Part shown: positions 33,124-45,132 of the stretch, one piece after another
Layout of the letters: each line of letters opens with the position of its first letter
How positions within the stretch are numbered: position 1 is the first letter of the stretch
Program-made: the position numbers and the translations under genes
From: Mangifera indica
Lineage: Eukaryota; Streptophyta; Magnoliopsida; Sapindales; Anacardiaceae
DNA: 64,000 nucleotides
Direction of reading: 5' to 3'
Assembly: GCF_011075055.1 (NCBI RefSeq)
Contig: NC_058146.1
Location: 434,001-498,000 of the forward strand
The notes under the pieces: model-generated
Database searches by the model: none
What the model was told of the DNA's origin: nothing
The model's input: only the letters and a program-made list of their open reading frames with translations

Positions 33124-34499
33124 AAAGATCACATGTAATGTATGAAAATTCATATTAATGATTCATTTTCACATTCAAAAAGAACAAAAACATATCAAAT
33201 TCCTAGAAATACTCCCGTTTTCATACCAGCGGTTCCTCGATATACTATATGCCTCTTGTTTCAAATTCCTACATGATTTTAAATAGATTTTTTTTTTTTT
33301 TTTGTGTGTGTGTGTGTGTAAAGCTTTATGCAGAATCTTTAGCACATTTCCAAGGAGGTTCTCCATATATCTATCCTCCATACGGACTGGGGGAGTTGCC
33401 ACAGGAGATCATTTGTCCGTGATATATCATATATGTAGGCAGCCAATGTAAATCAGTTCAACATTTTATCGTTCATTGCTGGCAGGCATTTGCACGTTTA
33501 AGTTCTGTTCATGGTGGAACTTACACGCTCAACAAGCCGGATTGAAAGGTAACTCTGTATATTTTCTTGTCCAGAATGTTTTATAACTGTATTAATGCTT
33601 GAGGTGCAAGATTATTAGGCTTAAACCAAGATTTTTTATTAGATATAAATTGCCTTTGAGCGCCACCTAATGAAACCCTCAAAATTGTCAAATTGTCTCA
33701 CGTCGGTTGGGAAAGGGAATAAGTATTAGTCGTAAGAGAAAGTCTCACCCTTTTAGTTAACTTTTGGGGTGAGAAAGCTCCATAGCACCTAGTAGTTCAG
33801 AGTTCAATCACAACAACTCCACCCAAATATCTACAGGAGTGATTGGTTGACGTGAAGGTCTAACCAGATATGAATAAGGTAATGGGTTTTCCCACATTGA
33901 TTGAAAAATAGGCTAACTACTAGTGTATAAGTGCCAGTCCAATTTCAGCCCATTAACTCACAACAATTCATCTGTAATTGTTCCTCCCTGGATTCTGCAA
34001 TTTTTGAAGAGTGCAGCTAAACTTATGCAATCCTGCATCTTTTATATTTTGGATGATAGGTAGAGTTTGATGGTGATGGAAAAGCTATTGGTGTGACATC
34101 TGAAGGGGAAACAGCTAAATGCAAAAAGATTGTTTGCGATCCATCATATTTGCCTGTAAGGTACTTGACACTAACAACTTACATTTTCAAGCTGGTACGA
34201 GTTCAAAGCAAACTAGAATGCTTTACATATGCATTACGCAGCAGCACAACTTATTTGGCCTTCCTCTGTGGATTCTTTCTGAGTGCAACAGGTGAAGACG
34301 GTTGGAAAGGTAGCTCGAGCAATATGTATATTGAACCATCCAATTCCAGACACCAAAAATTCTCATTCATGCCAGGTTATTTTGCCACAAAAACAACTTG
34401 GTCGTAAATCAGACATGTATGTTGCTTTAACATTCCCTGTTATGAATCTAATATTGTAGTTCCTGTTCCCTCACAGCACCAAACACGATCCTACTGGCA

Positions 34500-34785
34500 T
34501 TCAAAAGGTTGAACTCTCTCCACTTTTGGGAGGCTAGACTTTGTCCACTTCCACAGGTTTCCAAGAGACCAGCGCTTTCCCTCATTCAACTAAAGGCAGC
34601 CCAAACAAAACCCAATTCTTCCTTGATTCCTTCCTTCCGCAATCCCTCTTTTATACTTACCCATAATTGACTTCATAATTGCCCATGTTTTCCACTTTCA
34701 TGGCTATCTTCATAATCTGATTTCATAACTGCACGCTTTCCCATTTCACAACTACCCACGTCTCACTTAAATATGAGTCCTAACA
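34500..34785 (-). mobile_element. LTR fragment in GDI intron 10
   Basis: Its right end TCCTAACA and internal CATAACTGCNCNCTTTCC-like phrases match the LTR at 49278-49737. The left terminus and target duplication cannot be found, so it is truncated or decayed. Confidence 0.6.
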
Positions 34786-35400
34786 AAGTTGCAAAAGAAA
34801 ACAAAGATTTGAGTGGCAAACTTTTAGCTTCAGGTATCATGGATGCAACTTTCAACTATTTTACTTGCTGCAGGTACCTTATCTGTTCTTCATATGCTCA
34901 CATTGTAGCTTCGAAAGGAAAATACATCGCTTTTGTTACAACAGAAGCTGAAACGGAAAATCCTGAAGTTGAACTGAAGCCTGGAATCGATCTACTCAGA
35001 CCTGTAGAGCAGATGTTCATTGACACTTACGAAAGATTTGTGCCAACAAACAACCATGAAGCTGACAACTGTTTCATATCTGCTGTGAGTAGCCATGCAT
35101 GCATTTTGTGTTCATATGCATTAATGCATATTGCAGCATATTCTTAAATAAAATCTCAATTGAACTTTTTTCGTTCTCTTATTTTGCCTTCATTTTGAGT
35201 GGCTCATATTGAACTTCTTGCAGAGTTATCATGCAACTACACACTTTGAGACCACTGTAAAAGATGTACCTCAGATGTACAGCAAGATTACTGGAAAGGT
35301 AAATATTTAGTGGGATATTCCATCGCAGAAGTTTGATCAAAGTAGCAGAACTTTTTTAGTAAAGATTTGGTACCCATCCCTGATCAAAATGTTATTAACA

Positions 35401-35875
35401 GCAGGGTTGCAAATGAGTCAGCCACTTGTGAGCTACTTGTGGTCTAGCTCGTATCGAGTTGGATTTAGCTTAGTTATCGTCGAACTAAAGAACTTGAGTT
35501 CGGTGTTTCTTGATGTAGTGAGTTTACGAACTCACGGATTGAGTATAATATCTATAAATTCTTAGAAGATTAAAATTTAATATTTACATCCCAAAATTTT
35601 AATTTACCCCCTAAACTTTAATATCTTAAAAAAATTTTTATGACCCCCTTAACTTTTGAAATTCACACATACAATCCAATGCTAAAGTTTTAATATAGGA
35701 GGTAATTGATTGATATATATATATAAGTTACCTGGTTCAGCTATAAGTTCTCAAGTTAAACTTGAGTTCTATATATCTTAAGCTCGAGCTATAAACTTCT
35801 AAGCTTAAGAAATTCCACAATACTCAACATGAACTTAGCAATACCCAACTTACTCAACTAAATTGCAGCCCGAAC
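35401..35875. repeat. Dispersed repeat in GDI intron 12
   Basis: Begins 'CAGGGTTGCAAATGAGTCAG'; CTCGAGCT-rich further on, ending near 'TTGCAGCCCGAACTTACAG'. Same family as 30802-31165. Confidence 0.5.
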
Positions 35876-36067
35876 TTACAGTCTTACAGGGACTAAAATG
35901 TTATTAAGAAATTCCACAAGACTAAAGTGTACTTCAACCGAACCTAAAGGATGAATAATATCAACTGGTTCATTTATATGATTTGGCCTTATTGTGTTTT
36001 TATGGTTCAGGAACTTGATCCGTCTGTGGATCTGAGTGCAGCAAGTGCTACAGAAGAAGACCAATGA

Positions 36068-37540
36068 AATAATTAAAGCTTCATAAAATGCCAAAGTAAA
36101 GCAAAAAGGGAGGATTGTTTCTTTAGATTATTTTTGGCTGTGTGTTTAAATTGTTATAATAAACAAGCTCTGCAATTTTCTTATCATTGACTTGTCACCT
36201 TTTAAGGGTTAACTCTGTGATCTCACTTCTTAAGATCTGTTAGCACAATGCAATGCCAATGAGAAATAATAAAATCTTAGGGTGAATAAAAAATTGGCAT
36301 GATACAGTAAATGTATAGTACAATTTGATAGGTATTGACCCATATTGATAATTTTACCAATATATTTTTTTGGAAAATTGATTATGTGACATGGGTGTAT
36401 TTGAAAATTTTCAAAACTTCAAGGTTTTTGTGATTTTTTATTAAAATGATGACATAACAACTGAAAATTTTTATTATTTTAGAGTATATACTATGGTATA
36501 ACACATAATTAAATAAACAAGTTTTTGATTCATAATACAATATCCAATTTGACTACTATAATTAATTGGTTTAAAAAAACTTAACACTAAACACTTTTGA
36601 AATTTATGTCTACATTATTAAGAATCTCCAAAGATTTGAAACAAACTTCATCAAACATCAAACAAAAATCATTGAATCTTGGAGGCATAGTCTTTTGCAA
36701 ATAAAAAGAACACTATAAGAGTATTAAAGTGATTCAACTTATCATGTTATTAGCAATTTTGAGAAATTAGCAAAAGAACAAACTTATAATTTTTTTATAA
36801 CTCGAATATATAGGTGTTTAATATTATATAATACTAATTCAAATAACGTAATTTTGTAAAAAAGTAATGAAATTGGGGTCGTTTAAGAAATTTAATAGAG
36901 TTAATATAGGGTTACTTGAGACCTCAGAAAATTCAATTTGGATTATGACTTAGATTGAATAATTTGAGCTCAACCAAGAATAACCCTAACTCAAGATCAA
37001 GTTAAGTGAGATTGGTTTAATTGAGTTGATAACAATATCAAATTTTTCAATAATTTTTTTACTTTTTTAACTATGCTTTTTATTCATCACTAACAATTTT
37101 TTTGTCAAAATCATCTTCAATCGGACAAACCAAAGTCAATTTTAAATTAATTATTTTAATTTCAAATTAAATTCAAATGGACCATTGTTGTGGTTCGGTA
37201 CGAATCCATCCCATGGCTAAATAACATCTCTCTTTTAAATTTTTTGCCCCAAAGCTCAGTGGATCGCCCCGATTAGAAGATTTCGCGGGTCAAAATATTG
37301 AGCTGGGTCGATTTCGTTGTTTTAATATAAGCCTAAACCCTAAAAGTCCCAGCTGGGGTTTTGCACGCTTCGATTCAATTTCAAGGCTTCCTTCTTTCTT
37401 TCACAGGTGAGTCACGAAATTCCTAACTGTTGGGTTTTTTTCATTCCCGGGTTTTGATTTATTGTTGATTTTTTTTTCATCCTAAATTAAGAATGTATCT
37501 GTTTGTGTGGGAAGGTTTATTTGATTTATTGTGAGAAAAG
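36068..37540. other. Intergenic between GDI and EMG1
   Basis: AT-rich; a repeat fragment rich in GATTGAATAATTTGAG-like words near 36890-37200. The EMG1 leader intron probably lies after 37407 (CACAGGTGAGTC could be a 5' UTR donor, inferred). No other gene. Confidence 0.5.
37335..37343 (+). promoter_or_regulatory. Telo-box in the EMG1 promoter
   Basis: AAACCCTAA, about 200 bp before the ATG. This element is typical of plant ribosomal-protein and ribosome-biogenesis promoters, which fits the downstream gene. Confidence 0.5.
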
Positions 37541-39710
37541 ATGGTGAGGCCTTATACGATGAAAGGTCATAAGAGGAAGAAGAAGAGTGAAGAGGATAGA
37601 TATGATAGGGAGGAAGAAGAACAGGAGCAGCCTGACGGATTTGATGAGAAGGAAGATCAAGGACACGAAGAAGAAGAAGAAGCCGTACATGAGATGGAGG
37701 GCATTCCTATTGGCCCGTCCGATCGAAGTACGAAGAAACCTGGAGTTATATTTGTTCTAGAGAAAGCTTCTCTTGAAGTTGCAAAAGTTGGAAAGGTTGA
37801 GACATTGAATTCTCATCTAATTGTATATATTTTTAAGGCTTGTAGTGTGAAAATTTCTGAATATTTTTTCTGGCTTTCGTTTGTGCAGAGTTACCAGATA
37901 TTAAATTCAGATGATCATGCTAATTTCTTGAAAAGGAATAACAAAAATCCGGCTGATTACAGGCCTGACATTGTTCATCAGGTTAGCGAGTTCAAAATTA
38001 AAAGCTTTTTTGTGAGCTTAGAAGTTTATCATACTTTTAATTGAAGAGTATGCTACGACTGGGTTTTTATTGCTCGGATGTATAGACTAACAGTTTTCTA
38101 TTATCTCATAAAGCTTGTTATGCTGTAATATTAATGTTCATGTTTATGTTATCTTAGCCTTGCTTTTAGTAACATATCTAGGTTTCGTTTCGGTAAACTG
38201 TAATACTCCTAATTAATGTTGTTTGTAGGCTCTTTTATCAATTTTAGACAGCCCACTAACTAAGGCCGGGAGGTTGCGAGCTGTGTTTGTTAAAACGGAG
38301 AAAGGTGTTCTTTTTGAAGTTAAACCGCATGTTCGTTTACCAAGGACATATAAGCGCTTTTCTGGTATCATGTGTAAGTTCAGCTGATCCTTTAAACATT
38401 GTCTTGCCTCTTATGTGATTATGCTCTCTTCTGACACGGAGGAGGTTCCTATTTTTTAATTTCTACTTTTAATTTTATAAAGTGCAGCTGCTACAAAAGC
38501 TAAGTATAACTGCTGCTGGTAAGCGTGAGAAACTATTACGGGTGATCAAGAATCCTGTCACCCAGTATTTACCTGTAAACTCTCAAAAGATAGGTAAGGG
38601 TAAATGGGTTTTGTCATCGCGTGTTATATGCCACTTATTGGAAATACTGGAGTTGTTTGCTTGCATTACAGGTTTCTCATATAGTTCAGACAAATTGGTT
38701 AAGATGAGGAATCATGTGGCTCCTATCAGCGATGATGTGGACCTTGTTTTTGTGGTATGCTCACATGTAACATTTGCTTAGTATATATTTTACTGTAACT
38801 TCTGCTTTCATATCTTTATTGTTTCTGATATAAACTTTTAGTCCTCATGGTCTAATATCATATGCATTTCCAGGTTGGTGCAATGGCTCATGGGAAGATT
38901 GAGACGGATTATACAGATGACTTAATAGCTAGTAAGTTTCTGGGGTATTGCTTTTTCCCCGCTAAATAATGTTTTTTTTTTTTCCTCCTTTTTCTTCATA
39001 AGTCCTATTGTGAATATACATCTTAAATGCATATGATATGACTGGTTCCATAAGTTTTTTTTTTTTCCTTTCCTCTTTCAAAATTTTTTTTTGTTTTTGT
39101 TAAATCCTCTTTCAAAAATTTAAAAAACTATATGTACTAATAATGAGTGCTAATCTACGTACTAAGGATAACGTATCATTTTGTGATTGAATTATCTGAA
39201 TTAGGAATAAAATAACATTCAATTATTAAACTCAGTTTTTTATGTGTTGTAAGGCTTCCTTTTCACTGAGGGTTTTGGACCACCTTCAGTTGGAACACTT
39301 ATATTCTCATTGAAACTGAATTGAAAATAACTGATAGCCATAACTTCTAGTTTTCTATTGAGTACTAATTTGCATATTAACAAAGACATATCAATAAGTG
39401 ATTGAATGATTTTAAATTAAAAATGAAGTAACAATTAATCACATGTTGACATGTCATCGTAGTAGATAAATTATTACTTATTATTAATACACATAATCTT
39501 ACTCAATCCAAAACCAAAGAAAAGGAAGAAGGAAAAACTATAATAGTTTTTATGGTGTTCTTTGACATCATTTTGGTGTTGGAGCTAACAATGTGGTGTT
39601 TCTCTTTTTATTACTATTATTGTTATCCAGTTTCTGGTTATCCAATGAGTGCCGCCCGTTGCATTGCAAGAATTTGTGAGGCTCTGGAAGACAAGTGGGA
39701 TATATTATAA
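37541..39710 (+). CDS. EMG1: 18S rRNA (pseudouridine-N1) methyltransferase EMG1/NEP1
   Basis: Seven exons: 37541-37795, 37889-37981, 38229-38373, 38483-38593, 38672-38754, 38874-38931, 39631-39710; 274 residues. It is a nucleolar SPOUT-class enzyme that methylates a pseudouridine of 18S rRNA and is needed for 40S assembly. N-terminal Lys/Glu-rich extension (residues 1-65), then core motifs: [26 protein letters not shown] (Nep1 signature), [18 protein letters not shown]...[20 protein letters not shown] and the knot region [22 protein letters not shown]. Frame is kept at all GT-AG junctions; exon 4 uses the acceptor at 38481-38482. A telo-box in the promoter fits. Complete and apparently functional. 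Confidence 0.93.
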
Positions 39711-40962
39711 GCTAATTTAACTACCCCCAAAGGGATTAGTTCAATTTTTGAGTAATTTATTTTTGTATCCATTATGTAAACAAAGTATCTAACTTGAAGA
39801 TATTTGTCAAAAATGAAATTTGTGAGACTTTTGTGAATGTTGGTGTTTACATGTTGGAAGGATTCAGTTAAGTTTCACTTTTCTTGAGTCACCATTTTAA
39901 GCTATGTTTTTGGACCGGATCAAGTCTTAACCTAATCAAATGGTCCCCTCGTATGTGATATGTTTTTCTATCAAAGTCGAATGTATCATCCCAATGATAT
40001 TTTGTCAATCATTACTAATACTGTATTTACACACAACAACAAAATAAGGATTATAATAATATTACACACTTTAAATCAAGAAGTATGCTTATATGGAGTT
40101 CGAACGAAAATGGAGAGATTGACGGCGGTCAGTGAGGAGGGAAGAAGGAGAGATTATACAGGGTTTTGTTTAAATTCGAACATATTTATATGACAAGAAT
40201 AATTTGACATTGGAGATATATCTTTCCATTTAAAAAATGGTTGAAAAAGAAGTGAATTTTTTAGTTCCTCTCAAAAGTATTGTTAAAAAATATATATATA
40301 TATTGAAAGTCACTTTGTCCAAGTCAAAATTAGGTGTTAGTATGGATTGAATCAAGTTTAAACCTTTTCTAATTTAAATTTAGTTTAAACAAAAAATAAT
40401 TCATTTTAAATTTGTTAAATTAATATTACAGGTGGTTTAAATTTATAATTTGAATATATAATTTAAATTTATTATTTAAATTCATGATTCATTGATAAAA
40501 CAATATTGTTTAACAATTATTTAATATAATTTGAATTTAATCACGAGTCAAGTTTAAATCGAATCAAATCATTTATCTAATTTGTGAGTCAAACCTAATT
40601 AAACTTTTTATAAATTGAGTTCGATTCAATTTTAAAATGAGTCAAATCTTTTAATTTAAATTTTATTTATATTCAAAATAAACGAATTCTGATCAAACGG
40701 AATCCAAATTAGAAAGTAGTGCAATTTCTTGGTTAACTTTTTTTTTTTTCTATCAGAAATCTTAAACAAAAAACCTCTGACGGCCACGTGTCCCCCAACC
40801 ACCTTCTAACGGACACCTTTCAGTCGCATAACTGACATTTCCTTCCTTGAATAGCAGGTGAAGGATTAGAATCCTGCTTTCGGAAGGCAAGCTTCAAACA
40901 TGAGAAAACTACGTCGTTTGCCCTGATAAAATTGATTTAGAACTTCTCATAATCGTCACAAA
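39711..40962. other. Intergenic after EMG1
   Basis: 3' flank, AT-rich sequence, dispersed repeat 40325-40715, then a GC-richer leader for the next gene. No gene seen. Confidence 0.6.
40325..40715. repeat. Dispersed 'TAGGGTTGGA' family, copy 2
   Basis: Shares 'ATTGATAAAACAATATTG' and 'AACAATTATTTAA' with 61890-62375 and the first part of 15797-16190; strongly AT-drifted, so older. Confidence 0.55.
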
Positions 40963-43900
40963 ATGCCTAGAAATGGAAACCGAGGAGGAGAGAGCGCACC
41001 GGCGCCATCACGTTCAACTTCGGGTGGCAGACTCCGGACACGGCCGGACGCGCTTTTGGTGGTATGCAGGTGCTTCAGCTTGGTGACTTCGATCAGTGCT
41101 CTTCTGTGCATTGCCGTCAACGTTCTCTCTGCTATTCGCTCCTTCAAAAATGGATCCGATGTATGCTGAATGCTTTATGTTTACATGTTTTGCCTTCGTT
41201 TTGGTTTGGTTTTGGTTTGTGGTTTATGTCATTTTTGGTTCTAGGTTTTTGACGGGATTTTTAGGTGTTATGCGGTTTTGATTGCGTTTTTCGTGGTTCT
41301 TGCTGAGACTGAATGGGGATTCGTTATGAAGTTTTGGAAGGTAACGTTTACTTCTACTATTGTTTTGCTTCTAAATGTATTTATTTTTTACTTTGATTTC
41401 TGATTGAATAGGAGAGTGTCTGCTGAAATATTCAAGATGTTTTATGTCTATATCCGTTATTCATCAACCAATATAAAAATCTATTAAGATGAAAATTGCA
41501 GAAATAAATAGAAATCATATACCTCCACTTGTCATAGCTATCAATTTTCCAAAGAACAGACTCTCTTCAGCTAGAAGAAAAATCAGTTTATGTATGCTTA
41601 AATTGTAGAGCAATAATTTTCCAGCCTTTGCGAAACGGAATTGCCTAGAGCAATGGAAATTACAGGCACAAAATTGTAAGACTAATGACCCAAACATGCT
41701 CAAAGAGTGTCTATCAAAAAACCTACAACTTATCAATTTCTGTTTATTGAAATTGTTTTTTCAACTGCATTATTTGTTCAGATAACAGATAAGCTAGATA
41801 TCTATTAACAAGATAACCTTTTTTTTCTCTTTATTTCAATATGCTATCTAGGGTTTACTTCATCAAGTTGTTCAACTGTCATGTTATTGGCATTTTTACT
41901 TTCAATTTTGTGATGTAGGATGCCATATTTCAAATGCGAAACTTCACGTTGAAAAGTTTATGACAAATTGATTTCTTATTGTTGTCAGCTTGATGGTTTA
42001 TTTCCCTAAGTTTGTTGGGATTTTGCATCCCATAACATATTAATTGCACTGTTATAAAAAATTTATATGGGTACATATATTGCAAACAGGAGACGTTGTA
42101 GTTGTCATCATGGATGGCTGTAGAAGTAAATTGGCATTTCCAAACTTCCTAAGTAGTTTACTATCTTCTTGTGGATCAAGGGAGAGTTAATTTGAGCAAC
42201 CAAATTCTGACTACTACATTACAATTGAATGTCACCAAATCTCAAGTGGGAAACAGTATATTAAGCTTGAAAATAAAGAAAAATCTGTGACCAAGACCTA
42301 TTAGACTATTAAGAGAAAGAGCACTTTGTTTATATAGATAGAAGAAAAGTACAAAATGTTGCATCTAGCCAGATTATATTCTATTCTATTGACTTTAGGC
42401 AAGATACTTTTCACCTTTGGGGTCTTTTTGGCTTAATTAAACTTTTGGTTGATAGGGATTTTTGTTCCTTATGGGTAAATTTTATATATTCTGCAGCCTT
42501 TTTCAGGATTAGAATTTAAAAGATTAAGATATACAAGTAGCTACTTGGCAAACAACTTTCCATGTTCTATGTAGACTATAGAAGATAAATATATATGAGT
42601 GACTACTTGGCAAACAACTTCTTTCATCGATTTATTTCAATTTCATATCAGCTTCAAGATAGAAGTCAAATTAAAACTACTGGAAGATATGTCTGTAAAG
42701 TTGTTTCAATCTTTCACCTTTTTTTAGTTAGTTTGATAAATTTCGCATGGCATTACTTAAGTATTATTTCAAATGTGTCGTTTGCTATTTCTAACTCATT
42801 TTTGGGGAATTTTTGTTATATGCGTACTTCATTCTTCTCTTTTTGTTGTTACTGTTGCATTTAGTTCACATTCTATGTTGTCTTGAATGTTATATTTTGG
42901 CAAAATTTTCAGGTACTGGAGTACTGGGCTGGCAGGGGTATGCTGCAGATCTTGTATGTCTTCTATTTTAGTAAGATATATGATATTTTTTGTCCCTATA
43001 TCTTCTGCTTTTTTTTTTTTAAAATGAAGGGTCCTAAAATGTTAATCAACCCAAACCACTTGATACTAAATCAATCAGAATTTGTACAGATATAATAGGT
43101 TTCTTTATCTCTTTTTCAGTTTTCCTTCCCTCTTCTCTAGGCCATTGTTCCTTATGGCCTAGTTGGTGGTATTTTTTAATTTAATATCCCAAAATGTGTT
43201 CAACCCAAGCAACTTCTTTTTGGCTAGAATACATCTAGGTTCTTTCTCTACTGTTGGCCATTATTCCATAAAGCCATTTGAATTGGCTAAGCAGGACTGA
43301 ACTGACTAATGAGGAGTGAATTGACCACATACCAAGCTATCAGCTTAGCTAAGAATCAGTCAAAATATGTTATATTATCACGCGTTAACAGTGCTGAACA
43401 GGATTATTGTAGAAACATATGTTAGATAATTTTAACTTCATAAATATTATTACAGCATTTCTATCAACCTTGTATAATTTGGTCAAACTTTCAATTAAAG
43501 TATCAAAGTCACTCTCACGCTGAAACACAACTTTTAGTGATCACATTCAGTTTTAAAGTTTCGATTTTTTTCTCAGTGTTGCAGTAATGACAAGAGCTTT
43601 CTCTGATGATTCTGGAAGCCAGAAAGATCTTGTTCTTCTTCAAAATATAGCATGCTATATGCTTCTTGCTTGTGGTCTAGTTTATGTCATTTCGGTAAGA
43701 TGATAACAACTCTAAATACTATTTTAAGCCAGGAGTTTTTTGTTTCTTCCCTTCATTTTTCTTTCTTACCTGGATTGCTGATGAATTGGTACAGGTATTT
43801 TCCTGTCAAAATTTCAAGAACCAATATCAACATTTACTGATGAAGAATTCTTACCTTAAATCAAATTGATTCTTAGTTTCTATTAAATAAAACTCAGTTT

Positions 43901-45132
43901 ACTGTTTATTTTATGGGCTGAGGCTATGTGGAAATATCAGTTCAGGAGTATGATTGTTAGTTTCCTTTAGTCTTGAAGTTTCTTGATTTCATCAATTAAT
44001 GATGCCTTAAGATGTCCTTGATCTTTATGCATGGTGCTTATTAGAGACGCTTTTGCTGATTTTATACTTAATGTTGTTTACATACTCAAAATTCTCTCTA
44101 TTATAGCTTTTTGTATGTTTATAATTGGACTTTTAAATCAATCTGGTAATATTTAACACATCATTGCAAGTAACCATTTCCAGGGAATCTTATGTATTGG
44201 CTGGATCAAACGTTCTCGTCAACAGAAAGAAATGACAAGGGAGCAAGCAGTCAAGGATCTAGAGGTAAGCCCTCATGTTACGATAGTACCGATTAGGTTT
44301 TCTACCTGCATATCATTTCAGGTAGTTGTGTTTGTTCATCTTTCTCCGTGATGTTTACATGTTAGTGATATAAGCCTTATATGGAGGTTCTCTCATGCTA
44401 TAAATTTCCAAAAGGGAATTCAGAAAAGGAATGCCTGTTTTTTTACCTAATTAAACATTTTATTTGCGTTCTTAGGCTTGTAATGACTTTACAGTTTTCT
44501 GAAAAAGTTTTTACTTCCACTCCCCCTGGCACTGTACCCAAACAGTGATTGATACATTTGTCAAAGTTTGTTCCTCTCTACTATATTTATGTCATATCAT
44601 ATATCAAGCCTCTATTATTTAGCATCTTAAAAATCTGAATGAATGAATACGTTGTCTCATTCTTTGTAAATCATATAACTTTAAATGTACAGTTGGGTTC
44701 ATTACTGTGGTGGATTAACGTTGTCTGGATGTATTGGAAGCTGTTTGTAATTTAACTTTCTCCCATAATCAGTATTTGAGGTTTATTCAAATCAAATTTC
44801 CATTGCTCTTACAATCTGGAGGGAGAGGATTCCTTCTTTTTCCCTATTGTAATATAAGGTATTTAAGATTTCTTTCAGGCCTAACATGACCTGTAGAATA
44901 TTGGGTGCTAAGGTTTTTGATGAGTATGAATTGGTATGCAAGCCGGTAATTAGTTTATGACCATTTCAATTCATGACACACATCTTTTTTGAGGTTTGTT
45001 TCATTTGACTCCACTCAGGTGTAGTATGAATTTCCATCAGAGACTTTTTACATGGGTTGTTATAAACAATTTCAGGAGTTGGAGCGGCGTAGGGAGGAGC
45101 TTGAACAACTGCTCTTGGCAGAAAGTGTTTAA
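40963..45132 (+). CDS. Four-span membrane protein, COPI-associated/TVP15-like
   Basis: Six exons: 40963-41160, 41245-41340, 42913-42953, 43577-43694, 44184-44264, 45076-45132; 196 residues. A polar Arg/Ser-rich N-terminus is followed by four hydrophobic segments: about 29-58, 70-90, 108-120 and 135-155. A basic, then strongly charged coiled tail (EQAVKDLEELERRREELEQLL) ends it. The segment AETEW...VLEYWAGRGMLQIFVAV resembles the COPI_assoc (TVP15) four-helix Golgi membrane family, where a Gly-Arg-Gly follows helix 2. Golgi or endomembrane location is therefore inferred, not shown. All junctions are GT-AG and in frame. The long intron 2 (1.57 kb) and intron 3 hold no other gene. Other reading: a plant-specific membrane protein of unknown role. 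Confidence 0.75.
42990..43270. repeat. Imperfect 130-150 bp direct duplication in intron 3
   Basis: Phrases such as CCAAAATG...CAACCCAA, TAGGTTCTTT and GGCCATTNTTCC recur in order in two adjacent blocks. Old and non-coding. Confidence 0.4.

Larger units (their letters stand above)
29648..36067 (+). pseudogene. GDI: Rab GDP-dissociation inhibitor, intron-containing pseudogene
   Basis: Thirteen exon equivalents: 29648-29734, 30521-30583, 30671-30754, 31377-31484, 31582-31754, 32343-32454, 33324-33404, 33486-33548, 34060-34155, 34292-34416, 34874-35084, 35224-35298, 36011-36067. Together they give 445 codons including the stop, the normal length of plant GDI. GDI extracts prenylated Rab GTPases from membranes. 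N-terminal [25 protein letters not shown]-like and NVDMVPKFMM segments are recognisable. Lesions: the exon 4 acceptor is GG (31375-31376); the donor after exon 7 is GA (33405-33406); an in-frame TGA lies in exon 8 (33543-33545), where GDI has Cys. All other junctions are GT-AG and all other exons stay open. The introns hold solo LTRs. It is a recently inactivated duplicate, not a retrocopy. Confidence 0.85.
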
